From Favolaschia claudopus (taxonomy: Eukaryota; Basidiomycota; Agaricomycetes; Agaricales; Mycenaceae), in the NCBI GenBank assembly GCA_037176885.1, contig JAWWNJ010000008.1, forward strand, positions 1-64,000: DNA of 64,000 bases, in the 5' to 3' direction. Below, one piece after another: positions 42,531-56,151 of the stretch. Within the stretch, counting starts at the first letter, position 1; each line of letters begins with the position of its first letter. The position numbers and the translations under genes are program-made. The notes beneath the pieces were generated by a model. It was not told the origin of the DNA. It did not search any database and saw only the letters and a program-made list of their open reading frames with translations.

Positions 42531-45500
42531 TTAATCAGACTCGTGATTTTCCTTCCCCGAATCATTGCCCGAATCGGCTGCTGGGTTCATTTCGCCATCG
42601 GACTCACTATTTCCCTGAGATCCCTCATCTGAATCGCGCGTGCGCTGAGGAGACTGGGCTTCACCCGAATACGCGGCGGTATTAGACCCCCGCGATTGGG
42701 GATCAGGACCGGAGGATTCCTTCTGAGGCGCCTGTGTGAGTCCCATGCTGAGAATTTGCCTGAGAAGGGACTCGATAGAATCCAGTCGCTGATCCAAGGC
42801 TTCCACTCTGCGGGATATTATCTGCTCATGGCAATTGTGAAACAGAGCCTCAGCAAGTTATGCAATTATTACCTTGATATCCATGGCATCCGAATCAGCC
42901 GTCGGAACTGAGGGGCGATCGGTTTTGCCTGATGGCTCCGCATCCGCTCCGTCCTCGCCGTCCCCTGCATCCGAGTCATCTGTTTCCTCGTCCGAGTCTT
43001 CCTCGTCATCTTCAAAATATTTCGCAATAATATTGTCATCCTTATCAAACTGGTTCCCGTTCATTCAGTCTCATACGAGCAAGCAAGACAGCGACCCACC
43101 TCGTTATACCAGTTGAAGAACAGCCCCTCCTGCGTACATTCTACCTGAAGTTCGATATCCATCTTCTGCGAGCGCCAGTTTCGTCGAAGCGTCTTGAACC
43201 GCTCGTGGAATTCGGTGATCAGCGTGTCCAGTGTGTCCCCCATCTTTTCCCACTCCAAGGCCAGTTGCTCGGAATCCATCTCGTTCATTCCTCCTTAATA
43301 ATGTCTCTATGCTTGGCCAGTATCACGTACAACAACACCGAAATGCTCTGACAAGGAGATCTTGTATTAGTATTGCGCGGAATCAATCGGGCTACAAAAA
43401 AGAGATGCAGACCTGTTCGATCCGGAACGCGGACTGACTGGTGATACTTGGAAGACTCGAAACATCGGGAACGCAATAATTCAAGCCTTTCAATTGCCTT
43501 CCACGAGTGTCTTGTTTTTCTCGCCCATAGCGTCCGCGACTTCTTCGAGCTCCGCCTGAGTTTCATCATCCAACTCATTCAATCCGCTATCCTCCGAGTC
43601 CCACTCTGTCCACGCAGTCAAGCATTTGACCAGCTCAAGAACCTCGAGATAGTCTTCAATCCAGGGCTTGACATTTTCGTCTGCCGTTGTTTGTGCTTTC
43701 TTAGCGAGCTTCTTGAGCTGTCGAAGGATGGAATTCGTATCGTTGGTGTACCTTGGACGATATGAGTAGGATAATCGGTAAGGAGGTATGTAGCTTCACT
43801 CGTAATCAAGATATTGCGTCCCCACGGCCCAGCTTTCAATTAAATGAGTGGACGTCGGCGAAGGGGACCCTTATTACTCACAAAGCGAACCAAACAGGAG
43901 TTGAGACATCGGTCTTCTTCTTCAGGAAACGAACGAGCTCATATACCGAAATGTAACCACTCGCATCCTCGTCGATAGCCTCTCCAATGGAAGGATAGTC
44001 TGCCATAATCATATCAATCACAAATTCGTCAGATAGAAGACTCAGGCGCAACGTACTGATTACTTGGCTGAGAATTTTCAGTGTCCATGCGTCTTCGCTT
44101 TGCGTCTTGGAAAATTTGTCGGCGTAGTGACTATAAAGCGCTGGAAGACACGGTAAGTTTTATATTTCCACATTACAGAACTTTGACTTGCCGTCCGCAA
44201 AAATTCTACACTTGACGCTAAATTTCCAATTGCTATCTAGCGGGCGGGTGAGGGCAGTGCAACCAGACAAGACATGAACTCATGATACCTTTCCACAGCT
44301 GCTTTATATCTGCCTCTTCAATCAGATCATGAGGTCCCTCGTCCATCTACATTGACATGTACAGTTGAATGAGCAACTGGAGTCGAGTTCCGGACACATA
44401 CCTTGGCCCAAAATAGTGTTCATCGAGTTGTCGATAGTCTCTTTAATAACCATCGTCGCGCCCTTCAATTTAAATTCGAACACAGCGCTAAGAGTGAAGA
44501 CACAGATTAATTCCTATGCAGCAGAAGGTGCTGCATGCCTACCTGTTCCTCTCGACAAGCTCGTCAACCGAAACGCTAAGCGCATCCCGTATCGTTGATG
44601 CTAGTTTCGGTTCGTTAAGTGTCCGAGCCAGCTGCTTAACTCCATCGAGAGTCTACTCGTTATGCCTGAGTCGAAAGTATTGATCGTACTCCGAAAAGAA
44701 ACTGACCTCAAGAATATGCTCATCCGCTTGGATCAACGCCATTGCTTGTTTCTCGTTATCGCTGGTAGGGGTCCCAATGCGATTAATCAGCGTCGAGATG
44801 CTATCTTTGACTTCTGCCACGTCCTGAGCGATGGCACCTTGGCCAACAGCCATGCGCACGATAAGAAGGTAATTTAAGACGTTGTTCCGCCGCAGCGAAT
44901 TCCTCCGAAAACTCTTTGATCTTGGCTTTGAAATCCGCAGCGTGTGCGAATCGGACTGGTAAGTGTCATCGTAGGCATTCAAGGCGTTATAGAAAATGTT
45001 GAAACGTACCGACCCAGGACTTGCCTTTGCCATGGTAAACTGTGGCAAAGGCACCTACGTGGCCACGATTATTCGCAACATTGGCCTAACCATTGCACTC
45101 GGAGCACGTACCAAAATCTTCCATGGCTTTTGCCATTCGACTGAGTTCAGTATCGAGCTCTGTTATCAAGTCGCCCTCGGTAAGAGCACCCTGGTTCAGA
45201 TAACGAAGCACAAAAATCATGGAGCCCCTGCATTTTAATTTGAATTCACTACCGGCAGGTGCAATTTTCATTGATCATACCATTGAATAACAAACGGCCA
45301 CAATTTCCTCGTCGTTATCTTGGTTGGTGATTTCGACCTGAAGGACACCCTGTTCCGGCACCCGATAAATGATCGCAGAACCTTGGGTGAAAATGTGTAG
45401 TAAATCACGTACAGAAAACACGCCAACTGCCGTCTTCGAGAAACGTCAATTTTGGATTTTGCAGAGTGTAAAGCAATGGTTTACCTTCGCTACACTAGTC

Positions 45501-45729
45501 GGGTCCAGTTCCGCAAATCCCCCGAAAACGAACATGACTTGCTGAAGAGATTCCAAAACCTTTCTAAATTTCTGTTTCCTTGCCTTTTTAGAGTCCGAGG
45601 AATCTTGATGAACTCAGAGATAGAATATGTCAAATTATTTAAACGGATAAACGCACGTTCAGCTGCCTGTTTGATGAGCGCCCGAGCCTCGTTCAAAGCC
45701 TTTTCAGCTCGTTGAATTTTGGCTTCCAT
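42531..45729 (-). CDS. EF-hand domain family protein (Agaricomycete type)
   Basis: Long gene of many short exons starting at ATG 45729 (MEAKIQRAEKALN). The N-terminal exons fit a mushroom-wide family with a helical start, a long all-helical middle (VGQGAIAQDVAEVKDSIST, NEKQAMALIQADEHILE) and one canonical EF-hand. The calcium loop DEDASGYISVYE (43973-43938) has acidic residues at positions 1, 3 and 12 and Gly at 6, preceded by YPSIGEAI. Downstream exons encode an acidic helical tail (ADENVKPWIEDYLEVLELVK) and, after another intron, a region near 43050 rich in D, E and S. The last exon has a coiled-coil-like MEALDQRLDSIESLLRQI. I did not fix every exon border. Function is unknown beyond likely calcium binding. 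Confidence 0.7.
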
Positions 45730-47083
45730 GCTTCTGGGGGGGAACGCGGTGGGAGATGAAGGAAGGAAAAGATGCTGATCTGAGGATGCTTTCCAGAGAC
45801 ATATTTATACGGAATCCTGCGCGCTTGACTAAAATATCATGAGTTCTTTCGCCGTAACTGTCGGAGAGCACGATGGCAGTTGTGATCAAGACTGGATCAA
45901 GGAAGGCGGCATATGCATGTCCCGGCACTGCTGGCGCGTCCTAGACTTGTCCTAGACGCTGAGAGGAAGGGAAGCGGATGGGCGAGAATCATCCAAAATA
46001 CTTCACGCGTGTGCACCGGCAGCCGCAGTTTGTGAAGCTGCGCAAGTGAAGTAATTGGCGCCTATCTCAGCCAAGAAGAACACTGGTTTTCCAAACGAAA
46101 TTACCGCAAGCAAAGGCTGTAGACAAGCTGTAGACTGGAACTCGACACGGCAGATGCTCTAAATGCGGCGGCAAGGCGCGGGGCTTCGACATCCAAGTCC
46201 AGTTATCGATCCTCGAGACTTCGCTTGATTCTTTCGTTCAAATACCGCATACGTTCAACGCCCAAGCAGTTAACCCTAGACACAACACCGCCGACCGGAG
46301 GCTCAGACGGTGAGCATTGCAGGACATCGTGGGAGAGGACAAGGAGTGGCGGGTTTTTGCCCCCTGTTGATCAGATTTGGATCAGATCAAGAAATGCCGA
46401 GCGCCGGCAATTGCTGTTGTGACTTGTTTCGACCTTTCCTCCTTCCGCCCACCATGTCGCCAACCACAAGGGCTGCATGCACCCAGGCTCTACAAGTTCT
46501 TTTCAAATTCTCGGGCCTTACTGTCTTCTTCCCCTTTGCTCGATCTTGAGTGGCTGCATGCGGGACTCTGGGTCGTTGGGGAGAATCGGGAGATGTTTTT
46601 GTATGGTTTCTTTTCTCGAATGGTCGACTCGGAGCCTAAATTCGACTCGTATGGTGGGGGCATTCAAATTCGAACTTGAAGGAGACAGAGACGGGAATGA
46701 CGAGTTGTGATGCCCACTACGTCCTTGACGTAGATGGCGTCTTCGCGCGTGGATGATTTGGAGAGGGAGTCAGATACAAAGATGAACACGCTGCGGGACA
46801 GGTACTTATGTGTTCCCTTTGACTGCTTCTTTTCGTTGACAAACTCAAGGATATATAGGGGGAAAATGTTTTGACAGGCTATGTATGCGATATGTACCGA
46901 CTTTGTCGTAAACGGTATGAATACGGGTTTCGCTTGGGCTTGTTGTACTTCTGAATTGCATCGATGGTCTCTTTCAGAACGCCTTGACATATCTGACGCG
47001 TTCAATTTGGCATCCTGTCAATTCGCGAATATTGATTGACTGTGCTACAGCTCTGTGGACCTTGAGGCAGTGTCCCTTTTGAC
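45730..47083. other. Spacer; possible minus-strand gene fragment at 46.66-47.02 kb
   Basis: On the minus strand KETIDAIQKYNKPKRNPY is followed by a GTACAT splice-like site, and DSLSKSSTREDAIYVKDVV follows downstream. These look like pieces of a real protein, but I cannot name it or close the frame. The rest shows no gene and carries the promoters of the EF-hand gene (left) and the F-box gene (right). Confidence 0.35.
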
Positions 47084-48552
47084 ATGACTCCTGTTCTCCC
47101 CGCTCAGTACTTCCTCCCCCATGTCCAGCTTGCTTCGCTCGCTGCGTCGACCCCAGTAAGCTTCACTATCGCCCACGGATCTGCATTGACGCTACTCGTA
47201 CTCAGAAGCAAGCGCCGTCAGCTTAATCCACGGTCGTTCTCCGTCTGCCTGCCGACCGAAATCCAATTCTCAATTATCGATCATTTCGAGGGGGATATCC
47301 TTCGATTGCGACGACTCTGTCTCATCTGTCGCGCCTGGGCTTCACACGCACAGTTGCTCTTGTTCCGAGAGATTAGCCTACGGCACGACAACTACGAACG
47401 TTTCCTATCCCTGCTGTCGACCAGGGATTACCTAGGGCGATCTGTTCTCTGCTTACACGTCAGCGGCTGGAGACTTTGGAATGAGCCTAAACTGCACATC
47501 CTTGACTCCATCAGCCTCACCCCAAGCCTCCCCAACCTCCAGGCACTCGACCTGGCTCATATAGCTCTTGCTCCCGATGACATTGCGATCGAATCCGGCG
47601 GCCCGCAGTGGCGTTTCATCTCCGAACTTCAGATCCGGTTCTCAAAATTCACGACGAGCGAAACGATGATCGCTTTCATCGCGCTGTTCCCCCGCCTCGA
47701 CAATCTGGAGGTCACTCAGTGTCGTATCGATAACCTCGCTTCAACCCTTGAACACCGTATCGTTCTGCCGGACTGGCATCTCAAACACCTCGCGTTGGGC
47801 GAATTTCCGCCTACCCCGCTCGTCGATTGGATGGTACAGGAACCAGCGGAACTCAGGGTAGACCATCTTCGCATCCTATCCGTCGGAACAGATGCCTCGG
47901 CACTCAACGGGTTGCTTCGTAAGATCGGCGGGCAATTGAAGCATCTTGAGCTTCCCGAGCTGACTTCTCGAGGTCACGGTCAACGTGTGTGCTTATGTCT
48001 TCTTCTTCTGAGAGTCGAAACTGAACCCACTGCGCTTGTACAATTGCAGAAGTGGCGCTTTCGATCAAACCATGTGTCGTCCTATCGACCTTGACTTTCA
48101 GCGAACGCAGCTCATACGACAGAGGCCACGGCATAATCCACACGCTGCTGGACATCGCCTCTCCATCGTTGCTGCGCACCGTGTCCTTCGACATTCACCT
48201 CGACGCAGGATACCGCGACACGCTATGGGAGGCAATCGAAAACGTCCTCATCGCCGACGGCGCCTTTTCTGCGCTCAAGACTGTGGAATTCCACATGTCG
48301 GGCATAGCGGATGGTCGCTCCTCTTCCAATAAGCTGTTGACTGCTGGGGAGCACGCAGTCTTCTTGATGCAAGGACGACTGCCGATTTTGGAGGCGAAAA
48401 GATTGTTGCGGTTTCACTTCGAGTCGGCCCCCACAAATGCGGAACAAGTCAATGACGGCAGGGTAATTTGCGACGATACCCAGACGTGGCCTAAACAATT
48501 TTGGTCTCGGATGCTGTGGAAGAAGGAGCACCCGCCATTTTCTACTTTGTGA
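47084..48552 (+). CDS. F-box-like/LRR protein
   Basis: Exon 1 runs 47084-47984 and exon 2 runs 48050-48552. The 65-bp intron (GTGTGT to TTGCAG) restores the frame (RGHGQ-QVALSIKP). The F-box-like motif is LPTEIQFSIIDHFEGDILRLRRLCLICRAW (about residues 60-90). It is followed by leucine-rich segments (LPNLQALDLAHIAL, FPRLDNLEVTQC, LKHLALGEF, LKHLELPEL). The total is about 468 residues, usual for the mushroom F-box family. The N-terminal 55 residues before the motif may be shorter if a downstream ATG is used. It is divergent from the EF-hand gene to its left. The SCF substrate is unknown. Confidence 0.75.
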
Positions 48553-49737
48553 TGACTTTATATGCTGTTCTCGAACTTCTATGTGCGGTGCCAGGCACGT
48601 AAAGTCTTCTTTTGCATCCAGTCGCACAAATTATAGTGGAATGTAACCATTGGGATCCTTGCTACTTATTTTATATCTTTAACCCGATCTTAGACCTGAC
48701 GCCTTTAGCACTGAGACAAATACCGGAAAGTCATTGCAATCACCACTATCGAAGAATAAATATCTTATCTGGTTCGGATTGTTCCGGTGAGCAAATCTGA
48801 TTGTCGGGTTTTTCGGCCTTCTGAATGTGGTTCCCGAAGTTCGAACTATTTTCTTCTTCAACCTCCAGGGACGAGTACAAGTCTAACTAATGTTCAAATA
48901 ACAGAAGATTCAACACAAACGCGTCATCCGCCGCCATTTGTATTCACCGGCACCGTGACACCGTCCTCGGAATACTCCTGAGATCTAACTCGCGTAGTAT
49001 GTCTCCTTGATTTCTCCTATAGTTCGCTGAACAACAGTGCCTCCACTACATTGCGGAGGACTTAATCGTGAGGACTTGCAGGTCATACGACCATCGCCTC
49101 CAAAAATGCTACAAAAGCGTCATTACACGGGCAGCTGAGATTCCATCACGTATTGCCCACATGCCAATTGCCAATAAATAACCCACTTCGCTGAAGTGTC
49201 TTGTGGCCGCGGCGCAGATTACAACACGGTCCATGGACCATGGGAGAGAACTCCTGGCTCCGACATGATACATCCTTCAACCTATCCGGTGAGCGTTAAT
49301 GCAGTGCGTATCGTCGGACCCAGGGGGGCATGTGATTAGATGTGATTGGCCTAGCAACTACGACATGCAACATTTCGGGCCGAACTTTGCATAAATCGCT
49401 CTGCAAAAACTGATTCAAATTCGTTATAACTATAGTTCGCACAATCTTGGTTCTCTTACCAGTCGGTGAACCACCCTAACCACAAAGAGCCTTCGTACGG
49501 AAATAGAACCTGAATCTCCCTCCCGCCAACCTTCCTTTGTTAAGGTTCACAGCCGCGGCGTGACTCGCTTGATTCCCACCTGATGCTCACACACTGAAGC
49601 GCTTTCATCATCGTTTCCCATCTCGAATCGAGTCTTCATCGTAGTCCTTCCGACGCTGGGCCTCGGGATTATTTGCCACCCTCCACACGAACTTTCCAAT
49701 CCTCACAAAGCTCTTTCTGGATAGGATACGACGACCG
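48553..49737. other. Intergenic region upstream of NF-YB
   Basis: I see no gene in it. Short ORFs lack motifs. The last 300 bp are pyrimidine-rich (CTTTCC, CCTTC), as is common in promoters of constitutively expressed fungal genes. Confidence 0.5.
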
Positions 49738-50339
49738 ATGACCGAGCCTCAGCGCATGCAAATCGTTCCCCAACAGCGAGCAAGCGACCAGCAGGCGGGC
49801 CAGTCAGCCCCAGCGGATCAGTCGCCAATAAGCGAGCTCGACATCGGTGAATACCGCGAGCAAGACCGATTCCTCCCTGTGAGCTTTCGTTTTGTTGGGA
49901 AATTTCGTAGGCGTCTGACAGAACACCAGATTGCGAACGTCTCACGTATAATGAAGGCTGCAGTACCCCCCAGCACCAAGATTGGCAAAGACGCCAAAGA
50001 GTGTGTTCAAGAATGCGTATCCGAATTCATCTCCTTCATCACGTCGGAGGCCGCTGAGCGCTCGTTGGTGGAGAAACGCAAGACGATTGGAGGCGAAGAC
50101 ATCCTGTACGCGATGAACAGTCTCGGATTCGACAATTACGCTGAGGTGCTGAAGATATACCTTGCGAAGCTGCGGGAGGTAAGCACCATCTTGGATTTCA
50201 AAAGTCTATCAGGACGTACTGAGAGCATTCCGCGACTAGCACCAGACTTCGTCCGCCAACACAAGGGTATCAGACCCATTCATCGAACCTCGAAGTGGAG
50301 GAGGTGTTTAGCTGACGACTGGTTTAGGCTCCACGCTAA
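49738..50339 (+). CDS. HAP3: CCAAT-binding factor subunit NF-YB / HAP3
   Basis: Exons are 49738-49878, 49930-50178, 50240-50266 and 50328-50339. The first intron is 51 bp and lacks a stop, so an unspliced reading would insert 17 residues into the histone fold. Splicing gives [17 protein letters not shown], the highly conserved start of the NF-YB histone-fold domain. It is followed by [44 protein letters not shown] and [23 protein letters not shown] pairs with NF-YC (HAP5) and, with NF-YA (HAP2), binds CCAAT boxes in the nucleus. The short tail [12 protein letters not shown] is inferred from the last two introns; alternative splicing could run to a stop at 50400. The length of about 143 residues suits the family. 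Confidence 0.92.
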
Positions 50340-50400
50340 ACCAGAAGACAAAATGTGTTTCATATATATTTGTGCCTGCCTCTCGCCGTCTGAGACATAA

Positions 50401-51218
50401 CGAAACAGGCTTACACCTCGACCCATTGAGGTGGTACCTGAGACTCGTCAAACCGGTATGGCAGATTGAACATGAAACCACCGTGCATACCTCCCAATGC
50501 GGCGAATGATATTTTCTTCAATTTTTGCATATGTGGACTGACTGGAGTCGGCCACTTCCGGGTCAAGTTCAGTTCTCGACTGTTGAAAGAGTTGTTTGTT
50601 GAGTGGATCAGTTGTTTTTACCATGTCGGAGCTCTGTCAGGCTTAGCGAGGACTTGGTCGAGTTGTCCAAGCAATGTCCAAGCCAGGCAAGCCTTCACGT
50701 CATCCGCCCCAAATCCTTGTCTTTCGATTGAGCTGTAGATTCCAGGGCAGCTGTTCAGGATAATGCAGGTATCCCGCCGTATCCTAAGGGCATCACACTG
50801 CACTGGGCAACTCGAGCACGAGAAATTGACGATGAGGGCAAGAGTGAAGGAATTTTTTTCATCTGATCGCCGAACTACTCCGATGTTTCTGATCGGAGTT
50901 GTCGGCGTTCGTTTGACTGAGCCACCACTTCGACAAAAATGTCCCCAGTGTGTCAGGTCTATCCCTAGGGAGAGGTCACACTCTGTAAGCAGGCTATTAG
51001 CTTAGTGCGACTGTGCATTTACTATTTTCTGAAAACAAGTTTTTCCCCGTCAAAGATCCTGTTAATCTGTCAACTAGGTCTCTTGGAGACCTTTCCGTTG
51101 GTTGCTTATATGAATGTACGTTAGAATTATGTTCGCAACATATTATACACGGGGAGGTGGGACATTATCTATCTGTGTATGCGGGATTAAGTATCCAACG
51201 TTTCAGTTCCAGTCGAAG
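50401..51218. other. Intergenic spacer (convergent)
   Basis: I see no gene. It holds the 3' flanks of NF-YB (+) and the membrane protein (-). ORFs here lack motifs. Confidence 0.5.
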
Positions 51219-52473
51219 TTAAACAGAGGCTGCTTGCTTGTCAATGGGAGTCGGAGCTGGACTCTCGCGATCAGTTCGTGTTACATTCTTTTCTGCGTCG
51301 TCTCCGGAGAAAGCCGTATTGGCGGCGGCTTGAGTCGACATGCCCCCAAAGTCGATGGAATGGGTGGGTACAGTACTAGTTCCCTTCTCCCCGCCAGATC
51401 TCGCACAGCGCAATATAATCAAGTTGAAAGCAATACCAACACTGTGAATCTCCTAAGTAGTTAATGAGTACAGCAAGGATAAGCCAAATGCTGCTTGCGT
51501 ACCACAGCGGAAGCAATGTACAGCACATTACTTTGTGCGGCGTACGAACCGAGAGTGAAGATTGATGCGCAAGTGTAGATGGCTCCAGATTCGACGAGGT
51601 TGCGCATCGCTCGGCCTAGTATTGTCTGTCCTGTACCCTGACTCGAGTCGAAGTTACAACGTAATCGCCTGGTCTCTCTCTCAACAACCCAAATTCGCAT
51701 AACAATCAACGCTGGCCGGATTCAGCGTGAGACACAAGAAAAGTGGAAAAATGCTTTCTCAACTTACAAGTCGCCAACATATTAACAGCGATTGTGACAC
51801 TCCAAAAACTGAAATGTTTGGCCAGCTTTGAGTGGTATGAAGGTTGGAGGGAATCAATCTGCGTACCTTCTCATCCATGGTTGAATGATGATAGACAAGA
51901 TGAGTTCCACCTTGGCTTGAGACAGGATAACCATGGCGCGTATAGTGAAACCGAAGTTCGTTAACCAGAGGAGGATTGCGGCACTACCCACAATCTTCGA
52001 TTCGTCGTAAAGCACCCAGCAGCGATACATCTACATAGATACGAAGTAAGTATTGACCGATAAAGGGTGTGGATGAAGTACCAAGATGCCGTCGCCAATG
52101 AGGGTCTGGAACACAACACAGAAAGTCTGATCAAAACAACGATCAGTCCACTCTTTTGATGAACTGTTTCACGTACTTTGATAAGAGTTTGGTACCGCAC
52201 AGAGAGGTCGAAGGCAACCGCGGGGCCCTCAGTAAGCGTCTTCATCCCCCCCATAACGACAACCACCAGATCGATGGTCGAGTTCACAAGCAGCAGCACG
52301 GAAACAACAATGATTAGTTTCCTGATCTCGGATAGCCGTTTCCACCGCCGCCCAGACTCGGTGGTCAGTTCAATATGAGCGGCGATACCAAGGCTCGAAA
52401 GATAGATCCCATATAGAAAGGACAAAATGACGATCTCGATTAGGTTGGCAGCAGGAAGGGCGAGTGGTGTCAT
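51219..52473 (-). CDS. Seven-helix integral membrane protein (paralog 1)
   Basis: Start MTPLALPAANLIEIVILSFL at 52473. Exons assemble through short introns: QTLIK with GTACGT at 52178, TFCVVFQ-like exon, RCWVLYDESKIVGSAAILLWL, an FWSVTIAVNMLAT exon, IVMRIWVVERETRRLR, ASIFTLGSYAAQSN and EIHSVGIAFNLIILRC. The tail is polar, ending at 51219. Each of these blocks has a counterpart, in the same order and with introns at the same places, in the gene at 58.4-59.8 kb. Seven hydrophobic segments are expected. The family is abundant in mushrooms, and its ligand or role is unknown; a receptor-like function is only a guess. Confidence 0.72.
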
Positions 52474-53696
52474 GGCTCAGCTCAGTATGGGGGGAGCTAG
52501 ATGGAGGAGATCGAGCAGAAGCGGCGCCGTTTTCAATGGCTGGCAGATATCTGTATTTGGAGACTTTAAATTTTGTCCAGCCAATGAGATGTCTGAAGGT
52601 ATCGAGAGTCTCCGGTGACTCACCTAGATTCATTTCAACACTGCCTTCTTCTTCCTGAAGAAGCTTCTGAAGTCTATGTCGCAGATCTTGGTTTCAGGTA
52701 CGCTCGGCAGCCTGAACCGACACGCAACCGACCTCACAAGGCGGGAAAAAAATTCGGCAGCTGTCGCTGTGAAGAAGAACTTGCGAGCCGACGTCGACGA
52801 AACAGAATTTATGCTGAATTGCCTTCCCTCGCCGATGTCTATCGGCAGGACCTGAGTAGAACGACGGGCAATGTGGAATATCGTCCACAGACTTCTTATT
52901 CCTGGAAAAGCCTCGTTTCCGTGTGCACTCGCACGATGATCAAGGAAAGTGGAGGAATACCCTACTTATGGCATCGTCGTTCCAAATTCACTCGAAAGCT
53001 GTAATTTGGAAAAGACCGGAATACTACACAGCCAGGGCGAAACTTGTTGTGTACGTTGATGATACATCCGATCTAGGAAGTAAGTTTTAGAATGACCATG
53101 AAGCAAGCGGAAGAAACTTTGCTTGAGAGCGCACGCTAATAGATCATCCTCCCCATCACATTGCCTTCAGAGAAGTGGAAATGTAACCCATTGCATTTCG
53201 ATTCAGGTGCAACACCGCCACCACAGGAATCGAATTTAGACGAAACCCTGACACCGTGGCCTGTCGGATCGTTATCGAAGGAGCGAACAGCCTCTTCGAC
53301 CAGCGGATACGGCTGGCTGTCCACGTTTTTTTCTTGTAATTATTTCGCTTCGGCAACATCAGCCATTCAGGTAGGAGAGGCAGCGAATACGAGCTAGCGA
53401 CGAGGAGGTCGTGGGTGTTTGGAAGCAAGCCTGAACGTTACGTACGCTGTTTGATTGAGTTTGTCAATTTGATCACCGACCCTGCCGAGTTGAACCCTAA
53501 CCCTAGACTCTACTTACTCTTGTGGTTGCAAAAAACCGTTTCGAGTGCAAGTAGGTTACTTATAGATGATCATTCAGGATCATTGGGCGCGCTTGAAGTC
53601 ATCATCAACCGAAAGCAAACAAGTTTGTGATACAGAAACTAGATTGAGCTAAATGGTACTAGATTGAATAATCCGAACGGTGCAGTATTCGAAGCG
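52474..53696. other. Intergenic spacer
   Basis: I see no supported gene. A short AACCCTAACCCTAGA at about 53495 is a chance-size telomere-like stretch. Small ORFs on both strands lack motifs. Confidence 0.5.
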
Positions 53697-56151
53697 TTAG
53701 TAGGGCTTTGCGCACTTCGTCGCTGCAATGATAACATCCGCCGCCTTCTCAGAAATCATATATGTTGTCGTGGTAACAAACCAGCCAGGAACATTCGGCC
53801 ACGAACTAATATCAACAACTCGAAGGCTGTCAACCCCTCGAACTCGGAAATCGCCGTCGAGAACTGCGTGCGGATCTATCCATCGAGTCGTTCATAATTC
53901 TTCCTTCCAAAATTTTCAAAGGAGCGAATACGCACCTCCTTCCTGACCTATTGGATTGGTGCAGCACGCATGATGACCTGAAAACTCCAACATCAATCAC
54001 GTCGTCGAGTCTCGAGAACCCAGCCAAATGTCTCTCACCAAAGACATGCTGCATGATATGATCATCAATATCTTCATCCGACCCGTCTCCACCTTGGGGA
54101 AACGCCTGCATCTCGATATGCTGACTGATATTCGGATGTCCCACAATCCCTCTCGCAACCTTAATAGCTTCCCGAATCGCAGCAATATCCTGCTTCCCAC
54201 TGACACCTGCTTCGAAGTGCCGCTTCTCAATGTGCAGTGGATCCTGTGGATGATTGCCTGTCAGCTGAACAACGCCCCGAGTCGACGGGTGGGCTTTGAG
54301 TGCTATCGCTGTTAGTGCGTTATGGATATCCGCGACTTCGTCTGCAAACCCTGGTACGAAGCCGCGGAAGAAAGCGGGAGCCCAGTAGAGCATCATGTCC
54401 GGCTGAGGCTGCGCCGGGGAGCTCTTCAACATGATCATAGTCAACGCCGCGCCGAATGAGTAGAGATTCTGATGGTCTGACTCGATCCAATATTCTAAAC
54501 AAGGATCCTGTTTGGGATCGGATAGAACCGTACAGCCGGCAAATAGCGAGTGGTTCTGCTTCAAAGTCCAGATATTTGCCACCTCGTCGTGATCTTTTGG
54601 GTAGTGCGAAATGAGAACGGGAGGAATGCACATGACCAGGTCAAGACGCACCTTGGAGATTGGTTCCAACACCAGGCAGATCAACAATCGTCTGTATGCC
54701 ATGCTTCGACAGTTCAGTCTTGTTGCCGATACCAGAAAGCTGTCAGGCAGTCAAAATCTAGACGATTTTGAAGTAGAATGGTGAGGATATAAATACCATG
54801 AGCTAGAAGATTCGTCAGAAATTCGTGAGAGAGGAATGCAACGAAACGGGACTGACAAGCTGAGGAGACTGAAACACCCCCGCACTGACAATAACTTCAT
54901 ACCTCACCCGGACAACCTCCGTCTTCAAACTCTTCTCCTTCCCTTTGAAATTCCCCGCCACAGCTAACGCAGCGCCCCTCGCAATCTCCACTCCATATGC
55001 CTTAGGCTTCTCCCCATCGCACAACAACACCTTCGTCGCCAGCGTATCCAGCATAAATTCCAACTTCCCCTTGCCAGACCTAGACGCTGCCTCAATGTCC
55101 ACCAGACGGTCGTGCACGGACGATCTATTGTGATTCTCGTCAATGGTATAGCTGGGGTTCGCTGCACCTATGGCTGCGTCGTTCGCCACACTGTTGAGGT
55201 CGTCGATCGGCGCGCCGGAAGTCGCAAGGGTGGTTGCGATGTCGATTAGTTGGGGATCTGCGGCGTGCGCATCATTAGGAATATTACACGTTATTCATAA
55301 AGAGGGACCCGCTACGCACCAGCAAACAACGGATTAGCCAACACCGACGTAGGATTGACGTTCGTCTTCAACCATCCGTGGAACCCATGGTCGGGGTTCG
55401 ATTGATTGAGGTATAGGTTATGTTCGATCCTCTTGAAATACTGACGCATATTCTCGTTAGACCAGGTGGAGTCGTTAAACATGGCTGCGATATTGTCGAA
55501 GTCGTGGCCCGTCAATGCGATGTTGTTGATTAGGGCGTTGTGAATCTGCCAAATCGTTATATTAGAAATACGTCTAAGTCGTCGGTTTGGCATTCGCGTC
55601 TTACCGTCGATCCACCGAGCCCTCGTGCGCGCGGGTACCTACGAAAATCTATGGGTGAAAGCTCAGAGGTAGCAAGAGAGCTCACCAAGCACCATCCCTG
55701 GGGAACTTTGCACCGGGAGAGAACTCATTGTACGTATAATTCAGCTCCAATTGAGGATCTGGCAAACATATCCAGAGCTATTAGTTCGTGACAGCGCTCT
55801 AACTAGAAGAACGAAACTCACCTTCCACCGCACGCGAAAAATAAAACGGGATGGTGGTATTGACGTTGACCACATCGTGTCCTGCATCCACAACCAGCAC
55901 TATGGTTGATATTAACATTGGCAATCAGTCAGCATCACACTGCAGAAGATCAGGGGCATTCGCGTACCGGAGAACCCATTCTCAGCCAACCTCGCCGCCA
56001 AAGGCCCCCCTCCCGCCCCCGCACCGACGACGACAAAGTCGTATTCAGCATGTGCCGGGTCGGGGCAGGCGGGGAGCTTAGGCTTGGTTGTCGCAGCGAC
56101 GAGTGACGGGAGGAATAACAGTGTAAATCCGAGAAGTTTGGGGCAGATCAT
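53697..56151 (-). CDS. Secreted GMC oxidoreductase (aryl-alcohol-oxidase-like, AA3_2)
   Basis: The start at 56151 gives a signal peptide (MICPKLLGFTLLFLPSLVAA). Next comes the FAD-binding Rossmann motif VVVGAGAGGGPLAARLAENG, then VLVVDAGHD after intron 1. GMC signature 1 spans an intron (RARGLGGST-IHNALINNIALTG), and signature 2 reads VIVSAGVFQSPQLV. Near the C-terminus an intron hides the catalytic histidine: splicing gives VFG-HHACCTNPIG. A further intron leads to DGDFRVRGVDSLRVVDISSW, with PNVPG supplying the second catalytic Asn, and YMISEKAADVIIAAT. The stop is at 53697. At least seven introns are needed. Such enzymes oxidize alcohols or sugars with O2 as acceptor, supplying hydrogen peroxide for wood decay. 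The gene appears intact; its exact substrate is unknown. Confidence 0.85.

Noticed and set aside
53490..53506. Interstitial telomere repeat
   Set aside because: It holds only two CCCTA units, which is expected by chance at this length.
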